Shown piece after piece: positions 26,486-35,478 of a DNA stretch of 64,000 nt. Origin of the DNA: Paenibacillus marchantiae (lineage in GTDB: Bacteria; Bacillota; Bacilli; Paenibacillales; Paenibacillaceae); contig NZ_CP118270.1 of assembly GCF_028771845.1 (NCBI RefSeq), positions 3,906,001 to 3,970,000 of the forward strand. The letters run 5' to 3'. Within the stretch, counting starts at the first letter, position 1. Each line of letters begins with the position of its first letter. The notes under the pieces are model-generated. The model did not search any database. It saw only the letters and a list, made by a program, of their open reading frames with translations, and was not told where the DNA came from. The position numbers and the translations under genes were made by a program.

Positions 26486-27640
26486 ATGAACCAACTTGAT
26501 GGAACCGTAGCCGCAAGTATCATAGGAATTGGAACGGCATTGCCTATTCACCGCATTGAGCAAAAGGATGTGTCTGCTCGGCTCGCACAAGCGCTGGAGC
26601 ATGAACCGGATTCCAGACGATGGGCCAAGCGAATATTCAACCAGTGCGGTGTCGAGACGCGTTATTCATGTGAGCCGAACCTGCTGGAGCCAGTAGAGTC
26701 TTGCCGTTATCTGCCCTTTACCCAGGCGGAGAACGTTCCGACCACAGCCGAACGTATGGCCAAATATAAGGAAGCAGCCGTTCCGCTTGGAATCCAGGCA
26801 GCGCGTCAGGCACTCGAGGATGCCATCGTTTCGACTTCAGAGATTACACATCTCATTACCGTCAGTTGCACAGGGCAATTCCTGCCCGGTCTCGATGTTC
26901 GGCTGATTCAGCAGCTTGAACTATCGCCGCGTATTAACCGGATTCCGCTTGTGTTCCAGGGATGCGCCGCTGGTCTGAAAGCTGTACAGTTGGCAAATTC
27001 AATTGTGACGAGTGAGAAAGACGCTACAGTTCTTATCGTATGTGTGGAGCTGTGCACCCTTCATTTTCAGCCTTCCGCTAAGCGGGATGACCTGTTCGCA
27101 GCGTCCTTCTTCGGTGATGGCGCATCTGCCTGTGTTGTGGGCCTGTCCGGAACAGGACGCAAAGAACTGTTCAGATTGGGTAGCGGGCATTCCGTGTTGC
27201 TGCCAGACTGTTCGGAAGAGATGATCTGGGAAGTGGGCAATACCGGCTTCGATCTGTATCTCTCGCCACAGATTCCGAAGCTGCTGGGTTTACATCTTGG
27301 TCCAGAGGTTGAACGATTACTGAACGGCAGCGATCTACCAGAAATCTGGGCGATCCACCCCGGAGGCAGAGGTATTGTGGATGCGGTGCAGAAGCTGTAC
27401 CAGCTGTCAGATGAACAGGTCGCTTACAGCCGAAACATTTTACGGGATTATGGAAATCTATCCTCTGTGACGATTTTGTTTGTTTTACAAGCCATCCGGG
27501 ATGATTATCGTAAAAATGAAGAAGCTTCCAGCGGAATAGCACTTGCATTTGGACCGGGTTTAACAGCCGAATTGCTTCCTTTTACTTATGTTCCTGCATC
27601 CGTTGAAGAAAGAGAAACAGTGAATCAAGGCGCAATTTAA
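26486..27640 (+). CDS. Type III polyketide synthase (chalcone/stilbene synthase-like)
   Basis: The protein has 384 residues in a thiolase fold. The catalytic triad is visible: Cys160 in FQGCAAG, His291 in AIHPGGRGIVDA and Asn324 in DYGNLSSVT. Type III PKS enzymes condense acyl-CoA starters with malonyl-CoA, and bacterial ones such as B. subtilis BpsA make alkylpyrones and related lipids. AAGGAGG upstream selects ATG 26486. The next gene, 41 bases downstream, is an MMPL-type exporter, suggesting that the lipid-like product is exported. The methyltransferase that accompanies bpsA in B. subtilis is absent here. Confidence 0.9.
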   Translation: MNQLDGTVAASIIGIGTALPIHRIEQKDVSARLAQALEHEPDSRRWAKRIFNQCGVETRYSCEPNLLEPVESCRYLPFTQAENVPTTAERMAKYKEAAVPLGIQAARQALEDAIVSTSEITHLITVSCTGQFLPGLDVRLIQQLELSPRINRIPLVFQGCAAGLKAVQLANSIVTSEKDATVLIVCVELCTLHFQPSAKRDDLFAASFFGDGASACVVGLSGTGRKELFRLGSGHSVLLPDCSEEMIWEVGNTGFDLYLSPQIPKLLGLHLGPEVERLLNGSDLPEIWAIHPGGRGIVDAVQKLYQLSDEQVAYSRNILRDYGNLSSVTILFVLQAIRDDYRKNEEASSGIALAFGPGLTAELLPFTYVPASVEERETVNQGAI

Positions 27641-27681
27641 AAGAATCGGAATTACCAATCTGATAGCAGAGGAGCTTGGGT

Positions 27682-29943
27682 ATGGGTTATCGCAGCCTTG
27701 CTGTCCTCATTAGCCGATATCCGCGGTTCATCATTCTCTGCTGGGTGTTTGTCATCGGGATGTCAGCCATCTGGGCATGGAAATTGCCTGGCATTGTTCA
27801 GGATCATGGATTGAACTTGAACCAGGGAGATGCTCATGCTGTAGAGCTTATTCTGGAGAAAGAGTTCCATGTTCCTGCTGATCCGGTTATTCTTCTATTT
27901 GAAAAAAAGACAGGCACTACCCCCGTCGAATTCCGGGGCTGGATTAAAGATCGTCTGCAACAGGTGAGTACACTGTCAAGTGTAACGTCCATAATCTCTC
28001 CGCTTGAATCACGTGGAAGGCGGATGCTGCGGGGGGATGTGGCCTATGCTTTGCTGGCGTTTAATGTACCGCTTCACAAGATGGGTCCGCCGCTTGAACA
28101 GCTGCGTTCCGTGCTTACAACAGACGGTACGGGAACGATCCAAATAACAGGGAAATCCGTTGTACAGCAGGATGTAAATCGGCTCAGTTTTCGCGATTTG
28201 GAACGGGCAGAGATTGTGGGATTGCCGCTTGCCTTCGTCATTTTGTGTTTTGCATTCAGAGGTCTTTATGCAGCGCTAATTGCAGTCATTATGGGAGTGT
28301 CCGGCGTCATAACGGCAATGGGAGTTACATCCCTAATGGGTTACCATCTGGCGCTCTCCAACTTTGTGATCAATGTTATTCCGATGGTGGGAATGGCGCT
28401 CAGCATAGACTTTGCTCTGATAATTCTCAGCAGATACCGTGAGGAACTCCAGCGAGGTCAGAATAGCGAAGAAACAGGTTCGAGGGCCGAGGAAGTTCTC
28501 CAGAGAATGCTGCGAACAGCAGGCAGAGCCGTATTCTTTTCTGCTGCTTGTGTGCTGTTAGGGCTGCTCGGTCTGCTCTGGATTAGACTGCCGATGTTTC
28601 TGAGTGTATCCCTGGGAGCCATTGTCGTGCTCGTCATATCGGTCCTGCTGAATATAACACTGCTGCCAGCCATTCTATCCCTTTATTCTGTGCGAATCTT
28701 TAGACAACATTCCGGGCATTCCATCTCTTCAAAGCAGGGCCAGCATCAACAATCATTGCCTTCACGTTCGATCTGGTCATTCTGGTCAGGCATCATTATG
28801 AAACGGCCGGTTCGGATGGCCTTGCTTGGAACGGGTGCGCTGCTTCTCTTTGTTCTACCGGTTGCCCGGTTAGAGATCGCCATTCCGGATGCTTCTTCCT
28901 TGCCTGGCAGAATGGAGTCTCGTCAAGCGACTGAGCAGATCCAGAGTATTTTTGGACAAAAGAATGTATCTGCTGTAGAGATTGTAATTGGTGGAACGGG
29001 AGAGCCGTTGACCACATTTCATTGGCGAATGGCGTTGAGTAAAATGCAAGAGCTTCAGCAGGATTCGAATGTGGTGGCTGTTGAGTCCGCGTGGGGGATC
29101 ATGCTGCCGGACAAGCTCTCAGGCCAATCTCAATCTTATATTCAATCTCAAATGAACATTTTATCATCATCTTTGCGTGAGGCACTGAAAGAAACCACAT
29201 CTCAGCCGCCTGCATGGCTGCGTTCATATGTGTCCGACTACTCTATTCGTATTGTGGCTACCATTCACGGAGCACCGGGTTCCGATGAGGCTGCATCCTG
29301 GCTCGAACAGATGAGGGCCAAGGACAGCGCTAACTCCATTCCCTTCATACCTCTGCGTTATGGGGGAGAAGCAGTCATGCAACATGAAATCATGCAAGAA
29401 GTTTCAGGTCAACTGCCCAAAGTGCTGGTGTTTGTTGTGGTATCGAATTATCTCGTATTACTCGCAGCATTCCGGTCACTGCTCATTCCAATCAAAGCCA
29501 TTCTGATGAATCTGCTCAGCTTGGCTGCTTCATTCGGCGTGCTCGTACTGGTCTTTAATCAGGGCCATTTTGGCATGGAGCCATCTGCCATTGCCATTAT
29601 GATTCCCGTGTTCATTGCTGGGCTTGTCTTTGGTATTTCGATGGACTATGGCGTATTTATGCTGACCCGCATCCAGGAGGTATACAGACGAACAGGGGAT
29701 AGTGATCTGGCCGTACAGCAAGGACTGGCTTCAACCGGACGTCTGATTACATCGGCGGCGGCGATTCTACTGGCAGTGACTGTGCCTTTTGCGTTTGCTG
29801 ACGTGGCGGGTGTCAAACAGCTGGGAATCGGAATTACAGCGGCGGTGTTCATTGATGTAACCATTATCCGCCTGGTGCTGGTACCTGCACTTATGAAACT
29901 GATGGGCAGATGGAACTGGTGGCTACCAGGGCACAGGGAATAA
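27682..29943 (+). CDS. MMPL-family (RND superfamily) lipid exporter
   Basis: The protein has 753 residues with the classical two-fold RND layout: one helix, a large extracytoplasmic loop, five helices, then the same again. In each half the proton-relay Asp is visible, in GMALSIDFALIILSRYREEL (about residue 240) and FGISMDYGVFMLTRIQEVY (about 660). MMPL proteins move lipids or lipid-like metabolites across the membrane. AGAGGAG lies 7 bases before ATG 27682; a TTG two codons earlier is less likely. Tight spacing to the type III PKS implies one operon and a shared product. Confidence 0.9.
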   Translation: MGYRSLAVLISRYPRFIILCWVFVIGMSAIWAWKLPGIVQDHGLNLNQGDAHAVELILEKEFHVPADPVILLFEKKTGTTPVEFRGWIKDRLQQVSTLSSVTSIISPLESRGRRMLRGDVAYALLAFNVPLHKMGPPLEQLRSVLTTDGTGTIQITGKSVVQQDVNRLSFRDLERAEIVGLPLAFVILCFAFRGLYAALIAVIMGVSGVITAMGVTSLMGYHLALSNFVINVIPMVGMALSIDFALIILSRYREELQRGQNSEETGSRAEEVLQRMLRTAGRAVFFSAACVLLGLLGLLWIRLPMFLSVSLGAIVVLVISVLLNITLLPAILSLYSVRIFRQHSGHSISSKQGQHQQSLPSRSIWSFWSGIIMKRPVRMALLGTGALLLFVLPVARLEIAIPDASSLPGRMESRQATEQIQSIFGQKNVSAVEIVIGGTGEPLTTFHWRMALSKMQELQQDSNVVAVESAWGIMLPDKLSGQSQSYIQSQMNILSSSLREALKETTSQPPAWLRSYVSDYSIRIVATIHGAPGSDEAASWLEQMRAKDSANSIPFIPLRYGGEAVMQHEIMQEVSGQLPKVLVFVVVSNYLVLLAAFRSLLIPIKAILMNLLSLAASFGVLVLVFNQGHFGMEPSAIAIMIPVFIAGLVFGISMDYGVFMLTRIQEVYRRTGDSDLAVQQGLASTGRLITSAAAILLAVTVPFAFADVAGVKQLGIGITAAVFIDVTIIRLVLVPALMKLMGRWNWWLPGHRE

Positions 29944-29957
29944 AAGGCCGGATTAAG

Positions 29958-30010
29958 AAGGATGTTCTCGGAGCCTGAAGATCAGGTATGCGAGGATATC
30001 CTTTTTTTCA
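29958..30010 (+). terminator. Terminator after the PKS-MMPL pair
   Basis: AAGGAT and CTCG pair with CGAG and ATCCTT across 29958-30003, with an inner CCTGA/TCAGG stem, followed by TTTTTTT. Confidence 0.78.
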
Positions 30011-30153
30011 TCAAAATAGTGTGAATTCAGCCCAAAACAGGCAATAATGTTCAATTCACCGACTGTACCGTGATTTATAATAGACTGGACAAGTCCAACA
30101 TATATTTTCTTACATACGTCTATCATTTGAATCCACAGGAGGGATGAACGGTA

Positions 30154-31173
30154 ATGTCGGATATTGAATCTTATCTGCAAAAACAAACACGCCCGCGTGG
30201 ACGCTCTGCGTACCAGACGGGTCAATCTCTTGAGCAATGGCGCAGCCAGTTGCGAGCACGGATTATAGATCGGCTGGGCGGCTTCCCATCCGTGGTGTCG
30301 GAGCTGAATCCCGTATTGCTCGAACGCACCTCATGTGATGGCTACATTCGTGAGCGGGTTGAGATTACGACCTACGCAGGATTGCGCATGCCTATCTATA
30401 TGCTGATACCGAATTTAGTAAGCGTTACCAAAGAATCACGCCCAGCCATTATAGCCTGCCATGGACACGGGTATGGTAGCCGGGAGATCTCCGGCTTGGA
30501 ACCCGACGGTTCACCGCGTAGAGGAGTGCCTGGCTTGCATAAAGACTTCGCCGTCGCCCTTGTACAGCGTGGATATGTGGTTGCCGCTCCTGAATTGCTT
30601 GGATTTGGTGACCGAAGGCTGGAGGAGGATCGGGATGCACCACCCGGCGCTAGCTCTTGTACCAAAATTGCCGCCCATCTGCTCATGACTGGGCAGACCC
30701 TGGCCGGGCACCGAATCTATGAAACGATGCGTGTGATGGATTACGTAACCACCCGCCCTGAAGCTGATCCAGTGCGGATCGGCAGCATGGGCATCTCGGG
30801 TGGTGGACTCGTGACAGCATTCACTGCTGCGTTGGATGAACGGTGCCGTGCGGCTGTGGTGAGCGGTTACGCTAGTACTTTCCAGGGCAGCATATTGGAC
30901 AGAAATCATTGCCTCGACAATTATATTCCAGGAATTCTGCGGGAAGCAGAGCTGCCGGATATCATAGGTCTGATCGCACCCAGGCCGCTATTTATTGAAG
31001 CTGGAAGTGAAGATCAGGTATTTCCGCTGCCAACAGCAAAAGAAGCCTATGCACGTTTGACAGAGATCTATGAACAGGCGGGAGCACAGAAATGGCTCGA
31101 TGCAGACTTTTTTACAGGAGGCCATGAGATCAGCGGAGCGAAAGCCTATGACTGGCTTGATAACGTTCTGTAA
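30154..31173 (+). CDS. Alpha/beta-hydrolase (acetyl xylan esterase/dienelactone hydrolase-like)
   Basis: The protein has 339 residues. The fold shows AIIACHGHGYGSREISG (oxyanion region), VAAPELLGFGDRR, GSMGISGGGLVTAFTAALD (nucleophile Ser in GISGGG), EAGSEDQVFP (Asp) and FTGGHEISG (His). There is no signal peptide, so it acts in the cytoplasm, probably removing acyl groups from a small ester or an imported oligosaccharide. The ribosome binding site AGGAGGG is about 12 bases from ATG 30154. It lies 40 bases before a secreted rhamnogalacturonan acetylesterase; the two may form a small pectin de-acetylation unit. Confidence 0.82.
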   Translation: MSDIESYLQKQTRPRGRSAYQTGQSLEQWRSQLRARIIDRLGGFPSVVSELNPVLLERTSCDGYIRERVEITTYAGLRMPIYMLIPNLVSVTKESRPAIIACHGHGYGSREISGLEPDGSPRRGVPGLHKDFAVALVQRGYVVAAPELLGFGDRRLEEDRDAPPGASSCTKIAAHLLMTGQTLAGHRIYETMRVMDYVTTRPEADPVRIGSMGISGGGLVTAFTAALDERCRAAVVSGYASTFQGSILDRNHCLDNYIPGILREAELPDIIGLIAPRPLFIEAGSEDQVFPLPTAKEAYARLTEIYEQAGAQKWLDADFFTGGHEISGAKAYDWLDNVL

Positions 31174-31213
31174 GGCAATCATACAAATGAACCCTTGAGA
31201 GGAGAGTTTAGTT

Positions 31214-32386
31214 ATGAAATGGTCAAAATCCGTGCGGTATTTGCTCTGTCTTACCCTGTTTACTAGTCTGATTGGAGGTGCTCTGGCAGCTAATGGCGGA
31301 CAGATCGCCCAAGCTGCGGCGAATGAGTACAAATTTGATTTTGGTGCTGGTGCAGTTGAGAATGGTTACACTGGTGTATCAGCAACGGAGGCCTACAATT
31401 CAGCAAAAGGTTATGGATTCAATACACCTGCTAATATGCGTAATGTATCTGCATCTGGAACGGGCGTTGCAAGTGATGCCGTTCAGTTTGTCACCTTTGG
31501 CACGAAGAGTACGAATACGTTTAATGTGGATCTGTCCAATGGTCTCTATGAGGTCAAAGTGGTCCTGGGTAATACTGCAAGATCGAGTGTGGCGGCAGAA
31601 GGTGTATACCAGATCATTAATATGACGGGGAATGGGGCGACCGATCAATTTCAAATTCCGGTGACGGATGGACAGTTAAATCTACTGGTAACAGAAGGGA
31701 AGGAAGGCACGGCATTTACACTCAGCGCACTTGAAATCCGGAAAATATCGAATCAGACGGTGACGAACCGTACGATCTATATTGGTGGCGATTCGACGGT
31801 CTGCAATTACTATCCACTCAGCAGCAGTGTACAGGGTGGCTGGGGGCAGCTTTTTCCTTCCTACGTGAATACCAGTACATTTCAAGTTCGCAATATGGCC
31901 TCTAGTGGTCAATTTGCAAGAGGTTTCCGCGATGATGGACAGATGGAAGCAATTTTGAAGTATATTAAGCCAGGAGACTACTTTATTTTGCAATTAGGGA
32001 TTAACGATACCAATGCCAAGAACAATACAACCGAAGCAGAGTTCAAGGAGATCATGCGTGACATGGTCCGTCAGGTCAAAAATAAAGGAGCCACCGTCAT
32101 TCTATCGACACCTCAGGGTCGGGCAACTGATTTCAATTCAGCCAATGTGCATACTGCGGAGAATCGCTGGTACAATGTATCTACACGTGCACTGGCTCAG
32201 GAAGAGGGCGTGACGCTTGTAGAACTGAACAAACTCAGTTCGGCTTATTTCACTTCCATTGGACCGGCTGCAACACTGGCCTTGTATATGACAGGAGACA
32301 CGCTGCATCCGAATCGTGATGGTGCTGCTCAGCTTGCACGAATCGTTGCTGCTGATCTGAGAAGACAGGGACTGAATGGATTTTGA
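31214..32386 (+). CDS. Secreted rhamnogalacturonan acetylesterase (CE12, SGNH/GDSL hydrolase)
   Basis: The protein has 390 residues. It has a signal peptide (about 1-36, ending near AQAAA), an N-terminal beta-rich, galactose-binding-like domain (about 37-178) and an SGNH catalytic domain. The nucleophile is Ser194 in YIGGDSTVCNY, with a LGINDTNAKN block and the pair Asp362/His365 in GDTLHPN. This matches the YesT/RhgT group that removes acetyl groups from pectic rhamnogalacturonan. GAGGAGAG precedes ATG 31214. It probably acts in the wall or medium, with the cytoplasmic esterase upstream handling products. Confidence 0.88.
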   Translation: MKWSKSVRYLLCLTLFTSLIGGALAANGGQIAQAAANEYKFDFGAGAVENGYTGVSATEAYNSAKGYGFNTPANMRNVSASGTGVASDAVQFVTFGTKSTNTFNVDLSNGLYEVKVVLGNTARSSVAAEGVYQIINMTGNGATDQFQIPVTDGQLNLLVTEGKEGTAFTLSALEIRKISNQTVTNRTIYIGGDSTVCNYYPLSSSVQGGWGQLFPSYVNTSTFQVRNMASSGQFARGFRDDGQMEAILKYIKPGDYFILQLGINDTNAKNNTTEAEFKEIMRDMVRQVKNKGATVILSTPQGRATDFNSANVHTAENRWYNVSTRALAQEEGVTLVELNKLSSAYFTSIGPAATLALYMTGDTLHPNRDGAAQLARIVAADLRRQGLNGF

Positions 32387-32460
32387 TCCGGTTAAAATAT
32401 AGCTTCGTCCCGCTACTCCACGAACATAGATTGGACTAAGCTGAATCGTATAGCCAAAAA

Positions 32461-32506
32461 TACCCCCGGGACGGCCACGTAATGTGAGGCATGTCCCGGG
32501 GGTAAT
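32461..32506. terminator. Bidirectional GC-rich terminator
   Basis: TACCCCCGGGAC (32461-32472) and GTCCCGGGGGTA (32493-32504) form a perfect 12-base stem between the convergent esterase gene and mrp operon. Confidence 0.8.
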
Positions 32507-32524
32507 TGCTTGTTAACCAAGTGA

Positions 32525-32917
32525 CTATTCCATCATATCCTTGGCCTCGTGGTTGACCTTTTTACCTTTCAAAAGTGGCTCAAGTTCATCCTGTACACTC
32601 TGTTCCCATAGAGGTACGTCTGTGCGATAGGCAGCCCGTCCGTTCAGATGTCCGGCTACCGGTGCTGTGATAAATACAAACACAATGCCAAGCAATACCC
32701 GAGCACTGATATAGTTATCGAAATACCAGAAGAAGAGAAACGTTCCGCTCAGTACACAAAGTACACCGAGTGTAGTACTTTTGGTGGCGGCATGTGCCCG
32801 TAAATAGACATCTGGCAGTCGGATCAGTCCGAATGCACTAAATGCGCTCAGTAATGCTCCCAGCAAGACAATGAGCCCAATGACAATTCCGGCGGTTCCA
32901 TCAACGATCTCCTTCAT
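32525..32917 (-). CDS. mrpG: Na+/H+ antiporter subunit G
   Basis: The protein has 130 residues and three membrane helices. The text GIVIGLIVLLGALLSAFSAF, GLIRLPDVYLRAHAATKSTT and LGVLCVLSG is standard MrpG. It is the last gene of the mrp operon. I chose ATG 32917 (MKEIVDGTAG) because GGGGGCGG lies 9 bases upstream on the minus strand; it overlaps mrpF by 17 bases. The longer frame from 32959 lies deeper inside mrpF. The subunit belongs to the membrane-bound Mrp complex, which exchanges cytoplasmic sodium for protons. Confidence 0.92.
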   Translation of the reverse strand: MKEIVDGTAGIVIGLIVLLGALLSAFSAFGLIRLPDVYLRAHAATKSTTLGVLCVLSGTFLFFWYFDNYISARVLLGIVFVFITAPVAGHLNGRAAYRTDVPLWEQSVQDELEPLLKGKKVNHEAKDMME

Positions 32918-33185
32918 TTTTGAATACCGCCCCCCGTTCAATGTATCGTGCAAATGCAACTGTGCTTAGAAAAGCGAGAATGCCAATCAGCAGAATAATA
33001 TCCAGATAAGCTTGGGTATGAAGCATCATGGATAGAACTGCAACGATGGCAATGACGTTAATACCGATCGTATCCAGTGCCGTAATCCGGTCGGCCATCG
33101 AGGGTCCTCGCAGTACCCGGTACAGACAACCCAGGATCGCTAGGGAGAGAATAAGCAAGGAAATGAATAACAGTGAGGATAACAT
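32901..33185 (-). CDS. mrpF: Na+/H+ antiporter subunit F
   Basis: The protein has 94 residues and three helices. LRGPSMADRITALDTIGINV is the MrpF signature. Its ATG overlaps the mrpE stop by one base (TAATG), indicating coupled translation. Confidence 0.93.
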   Translation of the reverse strand: MLSSLLFISLLILSLAILGCLYRVLRGPSMADRITALDTIGINVIAIVAVLSMMLHTQAYLDIILLIGILAFLSTVAFARYIERGAVFKNEGDR

Positions 33186-33661
33186 TATCGTGTCACCTCC
33201 ATAATGGCTTTTTCAAACGTATTTTTGATATCATCACTCATTTTCTTTTCGTCTTTGATATCCAATGCATGAATAAATAATTTGCGTTGATTCCCCGAAA
33301 TTTCAAGTGGAAGAGAACCTGGCGTCAGTGAGATGAGCAGGCACAGGAGTGTAACTTCCCAGTCGGAGGACAGCTGTGTCTGATAGGTAAATATGCCGGG
33401 CCGAATATCAAGCTTCGGCTTTACAATCTGGCGAATAACTTCAATACTGGCCCGTACCAGTTCCTTGAACAGCAAAGCAATCAGCTTGATGATTGCCCAG
33501 ACACGAACGATATAGAAGCGTTGTGGAAAGAATCGCCGCATGCTCCCAATCAATAGCAGACCCAGCAGATAACCCGTGAGAAAGCCAACCCCATTCCACT
33601 CATTATTCAGAAACATCCATACAAAGGCAATGATCAGATTTAGTACAATCTGAAAGGCCAT
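33185..33661 (-). CDS. mrpE: Na+/H+ antiporter subunit E
   Basis: The protein has 158 residues. Two N-terminal helices carry the text NLIIAFVWMFLNNEWNGVGF, followed by a cytoplasmic domain with LTPGSLPLEISGNQRKLFIHALD. An ATG directly after the mrpD stop (33667) is only 3 bases from AAGGAG, so the second ATG at 33661, 9 bases away, is the better start. Confidence 0.92.
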   Translation of the reverse strand: MAFQIVLNLIIAFVWMFLNNEWNGVGFLTGYLLGLLLIGSMRRFFPQRFYIVRVWAIIKLIALLFKELVRASIEVIRQIVKPKLDIRPGIFTYQTQLSSDWEVTLLCLLISLTPGSLPLEISGNQRKLFIHALDIKDEKKMSDDIKNTFEKAIMEVTR

Positions 33662-33667
33662 ACGCAT

Positions 33668-35146
33668 CTACTCCTTCAACACTGCATCAATATATACATT
33701 GGGATGCAGCAGAATGTCGCCTGCGCGGGAGGTCAGTTGGAACATACCCTCAGCCCCCACACCCATCGCGATGATGAACACAAACAGAATTCCGGCAGGG
33801 ATGAGCAGGCCGTTCACGGCGTAAGGTCTTCTCACTGCGCCTGCCGGCGGTTCACCCCAGAACGCCTGGATGAAGATGCGAAGAACCGAATACAACATCA
33901 GCAGGCTGGAAAGGACGGCAATGCCTGTCAGTCCGTACAGACCTGCCTGCAACCCGCCTTCGAACAGCAACAATTTCCCAGGAAATCCACTGAACGGCGG
34001 AATGCCTGCCAGCGCAAGTGCACTGATGAAGAACATCCAGCCAAGCAGTGGGTAGCGGTGGATCAGCCCGCCCATATTGTCGAGTTTGGAGGTGCCTGCG
34101 ACCGCGATCAGAGCGCCTCCGAGCAGGAATAGCAGTGTTTTGATGAGCATATCATGCAGCATGTAGAAGAGTAGACCTTCCAGTGCAGGACGGCTGGCAG
34201 CAGCCATCCCGAAGGCTACAAATCCCACCCCTGCGATCACGTTGTAGATCAGTATTTTATTGACGTCACGATAGGAAATCGCCCCGATTACTCCGAGTAC
34301 CATGGTCGCTCCAGCCATCCAGCCGATAAGGGCATGGAAGAAATCCGGATCATGATAGAAAATCAGTGTGAATGTTCGCACAATGGCGTACAGGCCAACT
34401 TTGGTCAGCAAACCGGCGAATAGGGCGGTGACCACTGCCGGAGGGGCTGCGTAAGAGCCGGATAACCAGAAGAACAGGAACAGTCCAGCCTTGATACTGA
34501 ATACGATCAGGAACAGGACAGCGATCAGGGTGATGACTCCACTCTGTCCAACTTCGGCGATCCGATTGGACAAGTCGGCCATGTTTAATGTGCCTGTAAT
34601 AGAGTAGAGAAAACCAATAGAGGCAACAAATAGTGCAGAAGAGACAATGTTAATCAAGACATACTTGATCGTTTCTCGTAGTTGTCTTTCCGTACCTCCC
34701 AATACGATTAGTGCATAAGAAGAGATGAGCATCAGTTCAAAGCAGACAAACAGGTTAAACAGGTCTCCGGTAAGAAAGGAACCGTTCACGCCTGCAATCA
34801 GGAAATGAAAGAACGGGTAAAAATGATGTTCTTCCCGTTCCTTATTCACACTGCGGAAGGCATAGAGCAGACACGCCAGTGCAATAATCGAAGCGGCCAC
34901 GACAAGCAAGGCCGATACCATATCTGCAACAAGTACAATACCGTAGGGTGGTTCCCAGCCTCCCATATTGAGCGTCTGTATGCCGGACTGTGTCACTTGG
35001 GTAATCAGGACAGTTGAAGCAGCTGCGGTCAGCAAAAGGCCAATAACACTCACAACCCGCTGGATGTTTACCCGCCGGAAGAATAGAAGGGCTATAACCC
35101 CTGTAATCAGTGGCAGTAGAATGGGCAGAACAACGAGATTATTCAT
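33668..35146 (-). CDS. mrpD: Na+/H+ antiporter subunit D
   Basis: The protein has 492 residues and about 14 helices, homologous to the proton-pumping NuoN/NuoM subunits of complex I. Signatures include CFELMLISSYALIVLGGTER with the key membrane Glu, and LIHRYPLLGWMFFISALALA followed by GIPPFSGFPGKLLL. It overlaps the mrpC end by 8 bases; AAGGGGG lies inside mrpC just before ATG 35146. Confidence 0.94.
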   Translation of the reverse strand: MNNLVVLPILLPLITGVIALLFFRRVNIQRVVSVIGLLLTAAASTVLITQVTQSGIQTLNMGGWEPPYGIVLVADMVSALLVVAASIIALACLLYAFRSVNKEREEHHFYPFFHFLIAGVNGSFLTGDLFNLFVCFELMLISSYALIVLGGTERQLRETIKYVLINIVSSALFVASIGFLYSITGTLNMADLSNRIAEVGQSGVITLIAVLFLIVFSIKAGLFLFFWLSGSYAAPPAVVTALFAGLLTKVGLYAIVRTFTLIFYHDPDFFHALIGWMAGATMVLGVIGAISYRDVNKILIYNVIAGVGFVAFGMAAASRPALEGLLFYMLHDMLIKTLLFLLGGALIAVAGTSKLDNMGGLIHRYPLLGWMFFISALALAGIPPFSGFPGKLLLFEGGLQAGLYGLTGIAVLSSLLMLYSVLRIFIQAFWGEPPAGAVRRPYAVNGLLIPAGILFVFIIAMGVGAEGMFQLTSRAGDILLHPNVYIDAVLKE

Positions 35147-35477
35147 AAGGACGCCCCCTTACTTCTTCCATATCGTCTGTTTTCAGCTTCAGATAGGAAC
35201 GATAGGAAAGTACAAAGAAAAAGGCGGTAAGTCCGAAATTAATAACAATGGATGTCAATATCAGCGCCTGGGGAAGTGGATCAACGTAGCGTTCAGCCTG
35301 CTCCCCAAGCAGCGGTGGTGCTCCAGTTTTGAGACGGGACATCGTAATCAGCAGCAGATGCACCCCGTGAGTGAGTATGGACATGCCAAGCACGATCCGG
35401 AGCAGGCTCCGCGATAAGATTAAAAAGACGGCGACTGCAAACAAAATGCCAACGGCCACACACATCAATATTTCCAT
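35139..35477 (-). CDS. mrpC: Na+/H+ antiporter subunit C
   Basis: The protein has 112 residues and three helices, homologous to NuoK. GMSILTHGVHLLLITMSRL and DPLPQALILTSIVINFGLTA are diagnostic. It starts one base after the mrpA stop and overlaps mrpD by 8 bases. Confidence 0.94.
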   Translation of the reverse strand: MEILMCVAVGILFAVAVFLILSRSLLRIVLGMSILTHGVHLLLITMSRLKTGAPPLLGEQAERYVDPLPQALILTSIVINFGLTAFFFVLSYRSYLKLKTDDMEEVRGRPYE

Positions 35478-35478
35478 A

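Noticed and set aside
27012-27224. Alternative-frame ORF inside the type III PKS gene
   Set aside because: It is a shadow of a clearly coding frame with intact catalytic residues.
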